Source: an uncultured Luminiphilus sp. (GTDB taxonomy: Bacteria; Pseudomonadota; Gammaproteobacteria; Pseudomonadales; Halieaceae). From it: DNA of 64,000 bases. The stretch spans positions 1 to 64,000 of the forward strand of contig CAJJBO010000017.1 of NCBI GenBank assembly GCA_905182485.1, given 5' to 3'. The position numbers and the translations under genes are program-made. Each line of letters opens with the position of its first letter. Positions within the stretch are counted from its first letter, which is position 1. The notes beneath the pieces were generated by a model. It was not told where the DNA came from. It worked only from the letters and a program-made list of their open reading frames with translations, and did not search any database. Shown here piece after piece: positions 48,788 through 58,410 of the stretch.

Positions 48788-49322
48788 TGGGCAGCACGTT
48801 CATACGCCCCAATAAATCCCACTCGAGTCGATACAAAAGTTCACCGGTGAGTTCATCGAGCCATTCGATTGATCCCGGTGTCACTTCGCCTCCCGCCCAC
48901 ATGATAATTTGTGGTGCCGTTTTGAGTGTCGGATCATAGACTGGGATCTCGACGCTGGGCTGACCTTCTAAATTCAGCAGTAGCTCAGTGCCTGCCATAA
49001 AAACAAAAGGCACGAACACCTCTGTGCCGGCACGGGGCGACGCCCAACCCTGATCAAAGCGCCGCAACCAAATACCCTGATATCGTGTGTCTCGAGCGGT
49101 GGAATCAAAGGTTATTAACAACCCATGATCGGCGGCAGACAGTTCCGCCTCATCACCAGAAAACGACAGTAAATTTGCGAGATAGCGAACCTCGCCCTCC
49201 AACTGTAATTCTGCACCGCCACGCCCAACATTAAGACTGACCACCCCGGTGAGTAATACGATGACAAGTATTGCCACCAGCAATTCGATAAAGCTAAACC
49301 CACGTAGCGTGAAAGAAGACAT
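48762..49322 (-). CDS. gspH: type II secretion system pseudopilin H
   Basis: About 186 residues from MSSFTLRG, cleaved before FSFIELLVAILVIVLLTGVV. The body has GEVRYLANLLSFSGDEAELS and LITFDSTARDTRYQGIWLRR, as in GspH. The longer frame extends up to 49421, but the short leader at 49322 is the normal prepilin form. It is the only clear start at a proper distance from gspG. Confidence 0.87.
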   Translation of the reverse strand: MSSFTLRGFSFIELLVAILVIVLLTGVVSLNVGRGGAELQLEGEVRYLANLLSFSGDEAELSAADHGLLITFDSTARDTRYQGIWLRRFDQGWASPRAGTEVFVPFVFMAGTELLLNLEGQPSVEIPVYDPTLKTAPQIIMWAGGEVTPGSIEWLDELTGELLYRLEWDLLGRMNVLPNGEPRIEE

Positions 49323-49350
49323 ACCCGAGAGTGATGTGACGGCGACGCCG

Positions 49351-49782
49351 CTACCCCTCACCCTCTTTCCAATTACCGATGTCGGCGTTTTGATTCTCTC
49401 CCCCAGGCAAGCCATCAGCACCCAAAGAGTAGATGTCAGTCTCGCGATATTCGCCAGGAGAGAGGTATAAGTAAGGGCGTCCCCACGGGTCTAGTGGTAA
49501 TTCTGACAGGTAGCCTCCTCGCTTAAAGTTGCGCGGTTCCGGTGCGAGCGTACTCGGACTCACCAATGCCTCGAGCCCTTGCTCTGTGCTGGGATAAACA
49601 TAATTATCCAGGCGATAAATTTTCAGTGCCGTTTCAATTGACTTGAAGTCAGCCTGGGCTTTTTGAATCCGAGCGTCGTCAGCACTGTTGAGTACCGTCG
49701 GTGCGACCACACTAATCAGCAGTCCCATAATGACCAGCACTACCAGAATCTCAATCAACGAGAAGCCTCTCAATTTACTCAC
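49351..49782 (-). CDS. gspG: type II secretion system major pseudopilin G
   Basis: 143 residues. Short leader MSKLRG, then FSLIEILVVLVIMGLLISVV with Glu5. The conserved body reads FKSIETALKIYRLDNYVYPS, STEQGLEALV, LPLDPWGRPYLYLSPGEY and SLGADGLPGGENQNADIGNW (calcium-binding end). Forms the pseudopilus shaft. Intact. Confidence 0.94.
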   Translation of the reverse strand: MSKLRGFSLIEILVVLVIMGLLISVVAPTVLNSADDARIQKAQADFKSIETALKIYRLDNYVYPSTEQGLEALVSPSTLAPEPRNFKRGGYLSELPLDPWGRPYLYLSPGEYRETDIYSLGADGLPGGENQNADIGNWKEGEG

Positions 49783-49788
49783 TGTTTA

Positions 49789-51009
49789 TCACCTCACCAT
49801 CGTATTCAGATCAAAAATGGGCAGCAAAATGGCGAGCACTATGGTCAGCACCAGGCCCCCCATCAATACCACCATTGCGGGTTCGAGTAGTCCCATGATG
49901 GCTCCCAGCGTCATTTCGAGCTCACGCTCTTGGTTGGTTGCTGAACGCTCCAACATTTTTTCTAGATCGCCGCTGGCCTCACCCGACGCCACCATATGAA
50001 CCATCATAGGCGGAAAAAAAACCTCCTGTGACAATGCGCGACTCAGGCTGGACCCCTCTTGCACTTTGACAGACACCGTCCCACTTGCCTGTCGCATCAC
50101 CAAGTTGGTCATGACTGACCCTGCGATCCGCAAAGCGTGTATCAGGGGGACACCGGACGCCATTAAAATACTCAGTGTTGACGCGAAACGAGCGCTGTCG
50201 AGCGCGACGAATACACCCCGTAAACCAGGAATCCGCAATAAAAGTTGGTGCCATTTTTTACGCCGCTGGGCATCTTGAAGGGCTCGCCGAAAAAGCCATA
50301 TCGACCCTACCAAACCGATCAGACAATACAGCGCGTAGTCCCGTAAAAAATCACTAAGCCAAATCAAACCAACGGTCAGTGGCGGCAGCGCTTTTTTGCT
50401 GTGCGCGAAAATACCGATCAACTCAGGCACAACAAAAATCATGAGTGCAGCAACCACCGCTATCGCCACAGCAATTAGCACGATGGGGTAGATGAGCGCC
50501 ATCTGAAGTTTTTGAGCGGTATGCTGGCGGGTCTCAGTATAATGTGCCAACTGCTCTAGCACTGGAGCAAGCTGCCCCGCCTCCTCTCCCGCGTTCACCA
50601 TAGCGCGATACATTTCTCCAAAGGCTTGCGGGAATTGATTCAGCGAGTGTGCCAAGGTGTGGCCCTCCGAGACCTTAGAGCGGATCTGTAACATCATCGA
50701 TTTCACAGCAGACCGGCGGCTTTGTTCCGCGACCGCTTGTAAGCACTCATCTAGTGGCAGCGCCGAAGCGACCAACGTGGACATTTGGCGCGTCATCAAA
50801 GCCAGCTCTCCAGCGCTGAGACGGCGATTGCGCAATCGAAAACGACCGGACTCTCGAGTACCTGACGCACCCAGAGCCACTGTTATCTCAACTGGGCGTA
50901 ACTGTTTTTGTCGCAGCACACTCCGAACCTGACGGTCAGAGTCGCCCTCCAATACGCCTTTAACCAGCTTGCCTTCACTGTTGAGCGCTTGATAACGGAA
51001 CGCAGGCAT
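49789..51009 (-). CDS. gspF: type II secretion system inner-membrane protein F
   Basis: 406 residues with two GspF repeats and three membrane segments. Start MPAFRYQALNSEGKLVKGVL, ALMTRQMSTLVASALPLDEC, SEGHTLAHSLNQFPQAFGEM, and LLEPAMVVLMGGLVLTIVLA at the end. Platform protein that couples GspE to pseudopilus assembly. Intact. Confidence 0.93.
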   Translation of the reverse strand: MPAFRYQALNSEGKLVKGVLEGDSDRQVRSVLRQKQLRPVEITVALGASGTRESGRFRLRNRRLSAGELALMTRQMSTLVASALPLDECLQAVAEQSRRSAVKSMMLQIRSKVSEGHTLAHSLNQFPQAFGEMYRAMVNAGEEAGQLAPVLEQLAHYTETRQHTAQKLQMALIYPIVLIAVAIAVVAALMIFVVPELIGIFAHSKKALPPLTVGLIWLSDFLRDYALYCLIGLVGSIWLFRRALQDAQRRKKWHQLLLRIPGLRGVFVALDSARFASTLSILMASGVPLIHALRIAGSVMTNLVMRQASGTVSVKVQEGSSLSRALSQEVFFPPMMVHMVASGEASGDLEKMLERSATNQERELEMTLGAIMGLLEPAMVVLMGGLVLTIVLAILLPIFDLNTMVR

Positions 51010-51013
51010 ACCG

Positions 51014-52531
51014 CTAATTGACCGCTGTCACGCGAAGCACTTCTTCTAAGCTTGTCTCACCACTGATAATCCGCTGGCGTCCGTCGGCTTGAATGCCGGG
51101 GCTCTGTTCGCGAGCAATGCGCAGCAATGTCTGCTCGCCATCCCCTCTGTGAATCGCCTCCCGCAATTCGTCCCCGATGACGATCGACTCATAAATACCC
51201 ATCCGTCCGCGATAACCCATCATATTGCAGTGTTCACAACCACGGGGGCGATAAAGCACCGCTGGCCCATCAGCCATCGACAAACGTTCCCGCTCGACTT
51301 CATCAGGCTCATAAGGCTGGCGACACTCAGTGCATAAGAGCCGCACTAAACGCTGGGCCATCACACAGAGCAAACTAGAGGACAGTAAGAAAGGCTCTAC
51401 TCCCATATCGCGGAGACGCGTGACGGCACCAATCGCGGTGTTGGTATGTAAAGTCGATAGGACAAGGTGGCCAGTCAATGACGCTTGCACGGCAATTTCC
51501 GCTGTTTCAAGGTCGCGAATTTCGCCCACCATGACAATATCTGGGTCTTGGCGGAGAATAGCGCGCAAACCGCGAGCGAAGGTCATATCGACCTTTGTAT
51601 TGACCTGCGTTTGCCCCACCCCTGGCAACATATACTCAACGGGGTCTTCAATCGTCAGAATGTTGCGTGACGTTTCATTGATACTCGACAGGCCTGCATA
51701 TAACGTTGTGGTTTTGCCAGATCCCGTGGGTCCCGTCACCAAAATAATGCCGTGTGGACTCGCTAACGCACCGCGGTAGGTCTGATCGACCTGCTCATTC
51801 ATGCGCAATTCACTCAGGTCCAACTGTCCCGCCTGTTTATCCAGTAGCCGCAACACGACTCTTTCACCAAATGCAGAGGGGATCGTGGACATGCGGATAT
51901 CGATACCATGACCTGCTATTCGCACGGAGATTCGGCCATCTTGTGGCACTCGTTTTTCAGCGATGTCGAGTTTAGCCATCACTTTCAGGCGTGATACGAG
52001 CAGCGGCGCCAGCATCCTTTTCGGTGAGAGTATTTCGGTCAATACACCGTCAATACGATAACGGACACTCAGCCGTTCCTCGAAGGTTTCAATATGGATA
52101 TCGGAGGCTTGCTCCTTCACCGCCTGAGACAAAATGGCGTTAATGAGACGAATAATCGGCGCATCATCCTCTGCATCCATCAGATCCCCCAACTCAGGGA
52201 GCTCATCCACCAAGCGCGACAGATCAATATCGGAAGAGAGGTCATCCGCCATCTGTGCCGCTTCGTTTTGAGTACGCTGGTAGGAAACGGTCAACCTCTG
52301 ACGAAAAGCAGCGTCATCTAATGCCTCGAGGGAGAATACCTCTCCCGTATAACGACGCACCTCAAGCAGCACTTCAGGGGCCATAGGGGCAACGTAATAC
52401 AAAATGAGAGCCCCGCTGGTGCGCTCCAGAAGCACATTACGGCTTTGCGCAAAGGTAAAGGGTATGCCCGATACGGGCCCGCGTGGCGGGGGGTCAGAGA
52501 GTGCTTGCGTCGCGAGGGTTGATTCCGTCAT
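51014..52531 (-). CDS. gspE: type II secretion system ATPase E
   Basis: Hexameric ATPase, 505 residues. Walker A in LVTGPTGSGKTTTLYAGLSS, Asp box RQDPDIVMVGEIRDLETAEI, His box TGHLVLSTLHTNTAIGAVTR, and the zinc tetracysteine LLCTECRQPYEPDE with GCEHCNMMGYRGR. Start at 52531 seven bases before the gspD stop. Intact and of standard length. Confidence 0.95.
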   Translation of the reverse strand: MTESTLATQALSDPPPRGPVSGIPFTFAQSRNVLLERTSGALILYYVAPMAPEVLLEVRRYTGEVFSLEALDDAAFRQRLTVSYQRTQNEAAQMADDLSSDIDLSRLVDELPELGDLMDAEDDAPIIRLINAILSQAVKEQASDIHIETFEERLSVRYRIDGVLTEILSPKRMLAPLLVSRLKVMAKLDIAEKRVPQDGRISVRIAGHGIDIRMSTIPSAFGERVVLRLLDKQAGQLDLSELRMNEQVDQTYRGALASPHGIILVTGPTGSGKTTTLYAGLSSINETSRNILTIEDPVEYMLPGVGQTQVNTKVDMTFARGLRAILRQDPDIVMVGEIRDLETAEIAVQASLTGHLVLSTLHTNTAIGAVTRLRDMGVEPFLLSSSLLCVMAQRLVRLLCTECRQPYEPDEVERERLSMADGPAVLYRPRGCEHCNMMGYRGRMGIYESIVIGDELREAIHRGDGEQTLLRIAREQSPGIQADGRQRIISGETSLEEVLRVTAVN

Positions 52532-52537
52532 GTGAGG

Positions 52538-54547
52538 TCACTCGCCCTCTGCAGTATCCAACGGCACTTCAGGCAGCTGCTGTATCTGCTCTTCCCAAGT
52601 GGGTAAGACCGGCAAACTCCCATCGTCCAGAAACATCAGACCTCTCTCTCGACGCTCCAGCTGCTGGTCACGAATGAAGCGATATTTTTCAGCCGTCGCA
52701 CCTGCCAAATCTTGGTCGTCTCGGATAATCGTCGGACGAATAAACACCAACAAGTTAGACTTGGTTACCGACACAACGTCATTGCGGAAAAGCCGACCCA
52801 GCAGGGGGATATCTGACAATAGCGGTACTCCCTGCGTTGAATCCTGAACGTCTTCTTTGACTAATCCACCCAGTACTAAAATATCGCTATCGTTTGCCAG
52901 TACTTTGGTTTCAATTTTACGCTCGTTGGTAATCACATCAGAGGCTGCCAGAATTTGTGCCGAGATACTCGATACCTCTTGAACAATATCCAAGACGACT
53001 GAATCACCCTCATTAATCTGCGGCGTCACTCTTAAAGTAATACCGACACTCTGACGCTCTATTGTCTGAAAGGGGTTTGACGCACCATTAGCAGAGCCCG
53101 TATTCGTGTAGGAACCCGTCACAAAGGGCACCTCTTGCCCTACGGTAATAAACGCCTCCTCGTTGTCGAGGGTCAGCAGACTCGGCGTCGATAAGATATT
53201 CGCATTCCCTTGGGTTTCGAGTGCATTCAGAATGACCGTCATGGTCAGCGATTCATCCACCATACCCCACCCGAGCGTCGCCCCCGGTGTGCTGGCCAAT
53301 GCGCCCGCTACGCTCCGTGTATCAATCACTTCCGAACCGTTATCAGGCAGCAGCGCGCCGGCCAGTTCTGCGTTACGCCTCTGTTGAGCGCTGCTATTGC
53401 TGATATTACCGCCATAAAGGCCGCTATCATTGGCAAACAGCCACTGCAGTCCTAATTCCTGCCCCTCTGTCATTTCCATTTCGACAATGATGGCTTCGAT
53501 CAAGACCTGCGCACGGCGGATGTCTAACCTCGTGATGACCGATTCTAATGCGGCCATTTCGTCGGTGTCGGCAGTGATGATGAGGCTATTGGTGCCAGCA
53601 TCCGCTTCAATGGTTGATTCGCCACCGCCTCGTTGAGTACCTCCCGCCTCTAGACGCGCGATATTTTGCATCACGCGTGTCAACACCTCTGCCGTTTCAG
53701 TGGCGTCGGCGTACTCCAAATAGACCACCCGAACATTGCCAGATTGTTCTAACGGCGAGTCGAAATAAGCGACCAATTTTCGAATACGCTCAACGGACAT
53801 TTCGTCGGCAGTGACCACCACACTATTGGTGCGTTTGTCCGCAACCAGGATCACGTCTTTATTAGCCTCAGCCCCCTCGCCCTGCCGCGCTTTCTCAAGC
53901 GTATTGAGCATACTGACAACATCTTCGGCCACGCCATACTTGAGTCGGATAATTTCCGTTGTTTGAATCGCGGATCGATCCATCCGCTCAATGATCTCGA
54001 CAATACGGCCAATGTTGGAACGAATGTCCGAGATGATGATGGCGTTGCTCGGCGCATAGGCTGCCATGTGCGCCTGCTGCGGCACTAGGGGTCTTAACAC
54101 AGGAATCAACTTAGCCGCTGATATATTATCAAGCCGAATCACTTGGGTCACATATTCGTCATTGCCCAGTAAATCTTGATTTTCTATCAGCGGCACAGGC
54201 GAAGAGCGCGCATCTTTGCTCGGGACAATCCTCACGACCTGTCCACTCCTCACTGCGGTATAACCTTGCACATCAAGGATAGAAAGGAATAGATCGTAGA
54301 GTTCTGACTGCGTGACGGGTTTAGACGAAATGACCCGCACCTCCCCCTTCACATTTGGATCCACCACCATAGTGGTGCCCGTGACATCGGCGACAAACTT
54401 AATGAACTCTTGAATATCCGTATCTTTCAGATTGACCGTATATTCCTGCGCCGCCAAATTGGGCGTGACCAACAAAAAGATGGCCGCCGTTACGCCGCGT
54501 AATGTGCGCAAGGAAAATACGGTAGAACGATTTTTTATCACGGTCAT
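52538..54547 (-). CDS. gspD: type II secretion system secretin D
   Basis: Outer-membrane secretin, 669 residues. Signal peptide (GVTAAIFLLVTPNLAAQEYT), N0 domain VNLKDTDIQEFIKFVADVTG, N1-N3 repeats with AYAPSNAIIISDIRSNIGRI and ADKRTNSVVVTADEMSVERI, and the secretin core with SLLTLDNEEAFITVGQEVPF and VLVLGGLVKEDVQDSTQGVP. S-domain at the end. No separate pilotin gene is seen. Four bases after the gspC stop. Confidence 0.94.
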   Translation of the reverse strand: MTVIKNRSTVFSLRTLRGVTAAIFLLVTPNLAAQEYTVNLKDTDIQEFIKFVADVTGTTMVVDPNVKGEVRVISSKPVTQSELYDLFLSILDVQGYTAVRSGQVVRIVPSKDARSSPVPLIENQDLLGNDEYVTQVIRLDNISAAKLIPVLRPLVPQQAHMAAYAPSNAIIISDIRSNIGRIVEIIERMDRSAIQTTEIIRLKYGVAEDVVSMLNTLEKARQGEGAEANKDVILVADKRTNSVVVTADEMSVERIRKLVAYFDSPLEQSGNVRVVYLEYADATETAEVLTRVMQNIARLEAGGTQRGGGESTIEADAGTNSLIITADTDEMAALESVITRLDIRRAQVLIEAIIVEMEMTEGQELGLQWLFANDSGLYGGNISNSSAQQRRNAELAGALLPDNGSEVIDTRSVAGALASTPGATLGWGMVDESLTMTVILNALETQGNANILSTPSLLTLDNEEAFITVGQEVPFVTGSYTNTGSANGASNPFQTIERQSVGITLRVTPQINEGDSVVLDIVQEVSSISAQILAASDVITNERKIETKVLANDSDILVLGGLVKEDVQDSTQGVPLLSDIPLLGRLFRNDVVSVTKSNLLVFIRPTIIRDDQDLAGATAEKYRFIRDQQLERRERGLMFLDDGSLPVLPTWEEQIQQLPEVPLDTAEGE

Positions 54548-54551
54548 CCTA

Positions 54552-55592
54552 TCAACGGTTCGTTAAATCGACACTGATTGTCACGTTGCCACCCTCTCTC
54601 GTCATATCAAATGTCGCTTCAGTGGCCTCTTTCATCAGCGTGTATAATTTTAGCGTGTTAGTCGTGTCACTCAGCGAAAGGCCGTTAACCGCCGTCACCA
54701 CATCGCCAGTCTTAAAACCCAGCGCGTCAAAAGCTGCACGCTCTTGGCTGGGACTGATGCGATAGCCGATGATCGCACCATCGGCCTGCACCGGCGAGAC
54801 CGTTAACAAACTGGCCAATGACTCAGGCTTCTCGTAGAGCGCCCGTCGGTAACGTTGGGCGACTTCGCTTCGCTCAGCCTCACTCGCGACCGGCGCTCGC
54901 GCCTCAGGCCGAGGTACAGTGAGTGAACGATTAGACGGCGTTGCGGGTCCTGCTCTCGATGGTGTCGTGGGCACTAGCAGACCCACGCCCTCATACAACG
55001 TTAACAGCTCATAAGTCCCATTGTTATCGATGACAATGATTTGTGGCATTACTTTTGCCAAAGTCACTTGACCAGAAGCTGGCAAACCATCCCCAACGGC
55101 ATAGACCCGCTCTGCTCCATTCGCTCTGATCACCGCACTCCCCAAGCCGTCCTCTGTCGAGGCCACAATCCCCGTTAAGGTCAAAGGCAAACGCGTTTCT
55201 GCCGCATTTCGCTCTATCCCATCACGGTTATCCGGGGGTTCATTGGCCCCTGGGGAAGCGTCTAGCTCGTCTGGGATCCCTCCAAACACACCGGACCCAA
55301 TGACCGCACTGGTATCGATGGCTACCAATCCGATCTGAGCAGAAGACCGAGGTGGGTTCAGTGCCAAAGCGGGTACCGATTCAATGGCACTGCCCCGCCA
55401 GGGAATCCACATTAATTGGCTCACACTCAAAAGAGACCAGAGCACCAGAAGAATAATGAGCACGTCTTGGATCCGCTTCAAGGCAACAGGATCGCGCGCG
55501 AGCCGCTGCCAAATGCGACGCAAACGCATCTCGGCTGACGCCATCGTTCCTTGAAATTGCGCTTTCCATCTGCGCTGCTCAACACTCTTCAC
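54552..55592 (-). CDS. gspC: type II secretion system protein C
   Basis: 346 residues, first gene of the gsp operon. N-terminal membrane helix VLIILLVLWSLLSVSQLMWI at about residue 47, homology region LPLTLTGIVASTEDGLGSAV and VYAVGDGLPASGQVTLAKVM that contacts the secretin, and a C-terminal PDZ domain with ALGFKTGDVVTAVNGLSLSD. Connects inner and outer membrane parts. A promoter should lie in 55593-55740, where nothing clear is seen on this strand. Confidence 0.92.
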   Translation of the reverse strand: MKSVEQRRWKAQFQGTMASAEMRLRRIWQRLARDPVALKRIQDVLIILLVLWSLLSVSQLMWIPWRGSAIESVPALALNPPRSSAQIGLVAIDTSAVIGSGVFGGIPDELDASPGANEPPDNRDGIERNAAETRLPLTLTGIVASTEDGLGSAVIRANGAERVYAVGDGLPASGQVTLAKVMPQIIVIDNNGTYELLTLYEGVGLLVPTTPSRAGPATPSNRSLTVPRPEARAPVASEAERSEVAQRYRRALYEKPESLASLLTVSPVQADGAIIGYRISPSQERAAFDALGFKTGDVVTAVNGLSLSDTTNTLKLYTLMKEATEATFDMTREGGNVTISVDLTNR

Positions 55593-55745
55593 AATCTTGC
55601 GCTACGTCCCGCTATTCTTCATCGATCATCATACGCTTTGGGTATCAAAAATACTCGCGTTACGCCCCAAGAATACCGTTACGAACAGTACGGTTATTCG
55701 CGAAAGAACAAGGTTCTAAGCAGAGAATTACCCCAACACCTAACT
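55593..55745. other. divergent intergenic region, gspC / thiamine operon
   Basis: Together with the riboswitch that follows it, this is the only stretch over 300 bases without a protein gene. The first 150 bases hold no recognisable gene; the gspC promoter is expected here on the minus strand. An A/T-rich area near 55625-55650 may contain it. Confidence 0.4.
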
Positions 55746-55773
55746 TTGAGATTCAATCTGGTTGTGCTAGATT
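55746..55773 (+). promoter_or_regulatory. promoter upstream of the TPP riboswitch
   Basis: TTGAGA at 55746-55751, a 16-base spacer, and TAGATT at 55768-55773. It stands directly in front of the aptamer, which would begin within a few bases of the transcription start. Match to the sigma-70 consensus is moderate. Confidence 0.45.
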
Positions 55774-55777
55774 TATC

Positions 55778-55862
55778 GGACCTGCGGGGCGGCACACGCC
55801 TGAGATGCCTAATCGGCAAACCCGTTGAACCTGAACCGGATCATACCGGCGGAGGGAACAGG
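55778..55862 (+). ncRNA. TPP (thiamine pyrophosphate) riboswitch, THI element
   Basis: Contains the invariant THI-box parts in order: GGGGCGGCAC, CTGAGAT at 55800-55806, ACCCGTTGAACCTGAACCGG, and the closing CCGGCGGAGGGAAC. Spacing and sequence match the TPP aptamer closely. It precedes a TonB receptor and PnuT-type carrier, so it should turn the operon off when thiamine pyrophosphate is abundant. Confidence 0.95.
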
Positions 55863-55898
55863 TGGCATGACGCTTTTGTCCCATACCCCCTGCACTCG

Positions 55899-55925
55899 TC
55901 TCCGCTCAGCTCAGCTCTGAGGAGA
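55899..55925 (+). promoter_or_regulatory. possible ribosome-site sequestering hairpin of the TPP switch
   Basis: TCTCC at 55899-55903 can pair with GGAGA at 55921-55925, the ribosome site of the receptor gene. An inner stem CTCA/TGAG forms inside. This suggests translational control by the riboswitch rather than termination, the usual gammaproteobacterial mode. Structure is inferred. Confidence 0.5.
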
Positions 55926-55929
55926 GACC

Positions 55930-58149
55930 ATGTTACCAATGATCATTGCCATTTTCACCATGCCGACCCAATCTGATTCGACGGGCGACTCAGCCGGTGG
56001 CTTCACTGAATGCCTAGGTAACGGCCACACCAAGCTCCAGCCAGCAGCTCGCAGAGTGAGCGTCCAAGGTCGGAAGTATTCGTACCTGTTTGGGTTCATT
56101 GGCCTACTGAGCTGGACCGTGGCCGAGGGTTCCACGGGCGCTCTGGAAGAAGTTACCGTCACAGCGACCCTTTTGACTGAGGCCTCCCCCGCCCGTCACC
56201 GATGCGGTGAAGACGCTGGCGAACGCGGCGCAGTCCACCTCGAAAACATGATCTCTCTGGCTCCTAATATCGCCAGCTCTTCAGGTGCGTCTCGCAATCG
56301 CTTTTTTCAAATTCGCGGCATTGGTGAACGCAGTCAATTTGTTGAGCCAATCAATCCATCAGTAGGCGTTCTGCTCGATGGCATTGATCTCAGCGGCTCG
56401 GGAGGCGCGTTGACGCTCTACGATCTCCAGCAAGTCGAAATTCTGCGCGGGCCTCAGGGTACTCTAATGGGGGCCAATGCATTAGCGGGGCTCATCGCAC
56501 TTCGCAGCACAGCCACTGATAGTGCGACACGCGAGGCAACCGCAGGCGTCGAAAATAACGGCGGTAGACAAGTCGGCATGCGATTGGGCGGCACACTTGG
56601 AGACGGCGTGAGCGGACGAATCGCCGTTCAGCAATTTCAAAGTGATGGTTTCGTCGACAACCAATGGCTAGATCGAGACGATACCAATCAGCGAGATGAG
56701 CTAACAGGTCGAGCAGCGCTCCGCTGGCAGGCCACAAAGCACGCCCTCGAAGTCGCTGCGTATTACACCGATATCGACAACGGCTATGACGCTTTTTCAT
56801 TAGACAACACCCGCTCAACGCTCTCTGATGAGCCGGGCGAGGATGACCTCACCTTAAAAGCGGCCCGTTTGAATTGGGAGTACCGCGGCGGTGCATACGA
56901 CAGTCTGCTGCAAATGAGTCATGCCAAGACGCTCAGCACCTACAGCTATGACGAAGACTGGAGTTATGTCGGTATTGCTCCCGGCTGGGAATACAGCTCC
57001 TTTGATCAGTACCGCCGCGATCGATCCATGAGCAGTGCAGAATGGCGGCTGCAATCGGACGTCCCAGCATCGACCCGTTGGGCGCTGGGCGTGTATGCCC
57101 GAGAAGAAAGTGAGGCGCTCCGCCGCGATTATACGTACCTCTCTTCACCCTTTCATAGCGATATCGACACCCTCACCACCGCGCTATTTGGGCAGATTAA
57201 CCATGATATTAATGCTCAGTTAGCCGGCTTCGTGGGTGCCAGAGTGGAGCAGCGCGATAGTGACTACGTCGACAGTGTGGGTGTTGATCATTCATTTGAT
57301 CTCTCCTACTGGACCGGTCGAGCTGGTCTCATCTGGCAATACCAATCGGACCAACAACTCCACGTGACCGTGTCTCGTGGCGCCCGCGCAGGGGGACCCA
57401 ATGCACAACTCCTCGCGAGCATTGATGCACTCCCGGAGGCAGGCCAAGGCACACTCTCTGGGCTCGGCACTTTTGACGAAGAGACACTCCTTAGCCTGGA
57501 GCTAGGCTGGGTGACGTTCTGGCCCGAGTATCAACTTCGCTCTCAACTCACCCTGTTTGCAATGGATCGACAGGATCAGCAAGCTAAGGCGTCACTGGTC
57601 ATTCCTCGGAGCGACGGTAGTACCGCCTTTATTGACTACACCGACAACGCAGCGGGTGGCAAACACCGAGGGCTCGAATGGGAGGCGACTTGGCGCCCCT
57701 ACGAATCGCTGACGTGGAGGGCGTCTATCGGCCTACTGGATGCTTATTTCGATGATTACATCAGTGCAACGGGCGAGGATTTATCGGGTCGATCACAACC
57801 ACAGGCACCCGAATGGCAGTATTCACTCGGTGCGACGTGGGCGCTACACCAGCGCGTCTCTTTGCACCTCGAGGCAGTCGGTAGCGACGATTATTTTTTC
57901 TCAGATCGGCATACTGTTCAGGCGCCAGAAAATCATCAAATCAACGCCAGTCTGTCGGGTGAGCTTCGCTCATGGCAGTGGACACTCTGGGCCAGAAATT
58001 TGACCGATAGCACCACGTTTACGCGAGGGTTTGGTACGTTTGGCAATGACCCACGCAAAGAATACCGGCTTGAAGCCTACCGACAATTTGGAGAACCTCG
58101 TGTCGTGGGTTTCACACTACACTATCGTTTTATGGAGCGCCCAAAATGA
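55930..58149 (+). CDS. TonB-dependent outer-membrane receptor, probably for thiamine
   Basis: 739 residues. After an odd 47-residue leader comes a signal-like part (YSYLFGFIGLLSWTVAEGST), TonB box region LEEVTVTATLLT, plug domain with MISLAPNIASSSGASRNRFF, QIRGIGERSQF and QQVEILRGPQGTLMGANALA, and a 22-strand-type barrel ending in LHYRF. Thiamine as ligand is inferred from the riboswitch and the PnuT/kinase neighbours. Between TLLTEASPA and HLENMI the plug is shorter than usual and reads RHRCGEDAGER, so a small garbled spot is likely. Start uncertain: ATG 55930 follows GGAGAGA; GTG 56056 would remove the leader. Confidence 0.85.
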   Translation: MLPMIIAIFTMPTQSDSTGDSAGGFTECLGNGHTKLQPAARRVSVQGRKYSYLFGFIGLLSWTVAEGSTGALEEVTVTATLLTEASPARHRCGEDAGERGAVHLENMISLAPNIASSSGASRNRFFQIRGIGERSQFVEPINPSVGVLLDGIDLSGSGGALTLYDLQQVEILRGPQGTLMGANALAGLIALRSTATDSATREATAGVENNGGRQVGMRLGGTLGDGVSGRIAVQQFQSDGFVDNQWLDRDDTNQRDELTGRAALRWQATKHALEVAAYYTDIDNGYDAFSLDNTRSTLSDEPGEDDLTLKAARLNWEYRGGAYDSLLQMSHAKTLSTYSYDEDWSYVGIAPGWEYSSFDQYRRDRSMSSAEWRLQSDVPASTRWALGVYAREESEALRRDYTYLSSPFHSDIDTLTTALFGQINHDINAQLAGFVGARVEQRDSDYVDSVGVDHSFDLSYWTGRAGLIWQYQSDQQLHVTVSRGARAGGPNAQLLASIDALPEAGQGTLSGLGTFDEETLLSLELGWVTFWPEYQLRSQLTLFAMDRQDQQAKASLVIPRSDGSTAFIDYTDNAAGGKHRGLEWEATWRPYESLTWRASIGLLDAYFDDYISATGEDLSGRSQPQAPEWQYSLGATWALHQRVSLHLEAVGSDDYFFSDRHTVQAPENHQINASLSGELRSWQWTLWARNLTDSTTFTRGFGTFGNDPRKEYRLEAYRQFGEPRVVGFTLHYRFMERPK

Positions 58150-58409
58150 AACTGACTGCCGAATTGAGCGTATATCCGCTCCGAGAAGATTTTAAAAACG
58201 TGGTCGAGGCGTTTATTAGCGAATTACTCAAGCATGAGGACATCGTCGCCGTCACGAATTCAATGAGCACGCAAATCAGTGGCGAAGACACCGCTGTTTT
58301 CGCCGCTATCGAAAATGCACTGCGCACCAGTTACCAGCAATTTGGGCATCAAGTACTCGTAGCAAAATTCATTCCTGAACATTTTGCCGACATTGGTCCA
58401 TTAACCTAA
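58146..58409 (+). CDS. YkoF/MTH1187-type thiamine-binding small protein
   Basis: 87 residues: MKLTAELSVYPLREDFKNVV, then ISGEDTAVFAAIENALRTSY and HQVLVAKFIPEHF. The pattern fits a single ferredoxin-like YkoF domain, whose relatives bind thiamine or its hydroxymethylpyrimidine part. No signal peptide, so it would be cytoplasmic. ATGA overlap with the receptor and one base from pnuT, hence tightly coupled. Role inferred as ligand hand-over or buffering. The family match is from memory of key positions. Confidence 0.7.
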   Translation: MKLTAELSVYPLREDFKNVVEAFISELLKHEDIVAVTNSMSTQISGEDTAVFAAIENALRTSYQQFGHQVLVAKFIPEHFADIGPLT

Positions 58410-58410
58410 C

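Noticed and set aside
55930..56055. A separate small gene between riboswitch and TonB receptor
   Set aside because: The 47-residue leader is in frame with the receptor and has no domain; better explained as a wrong start or garbled sequence.
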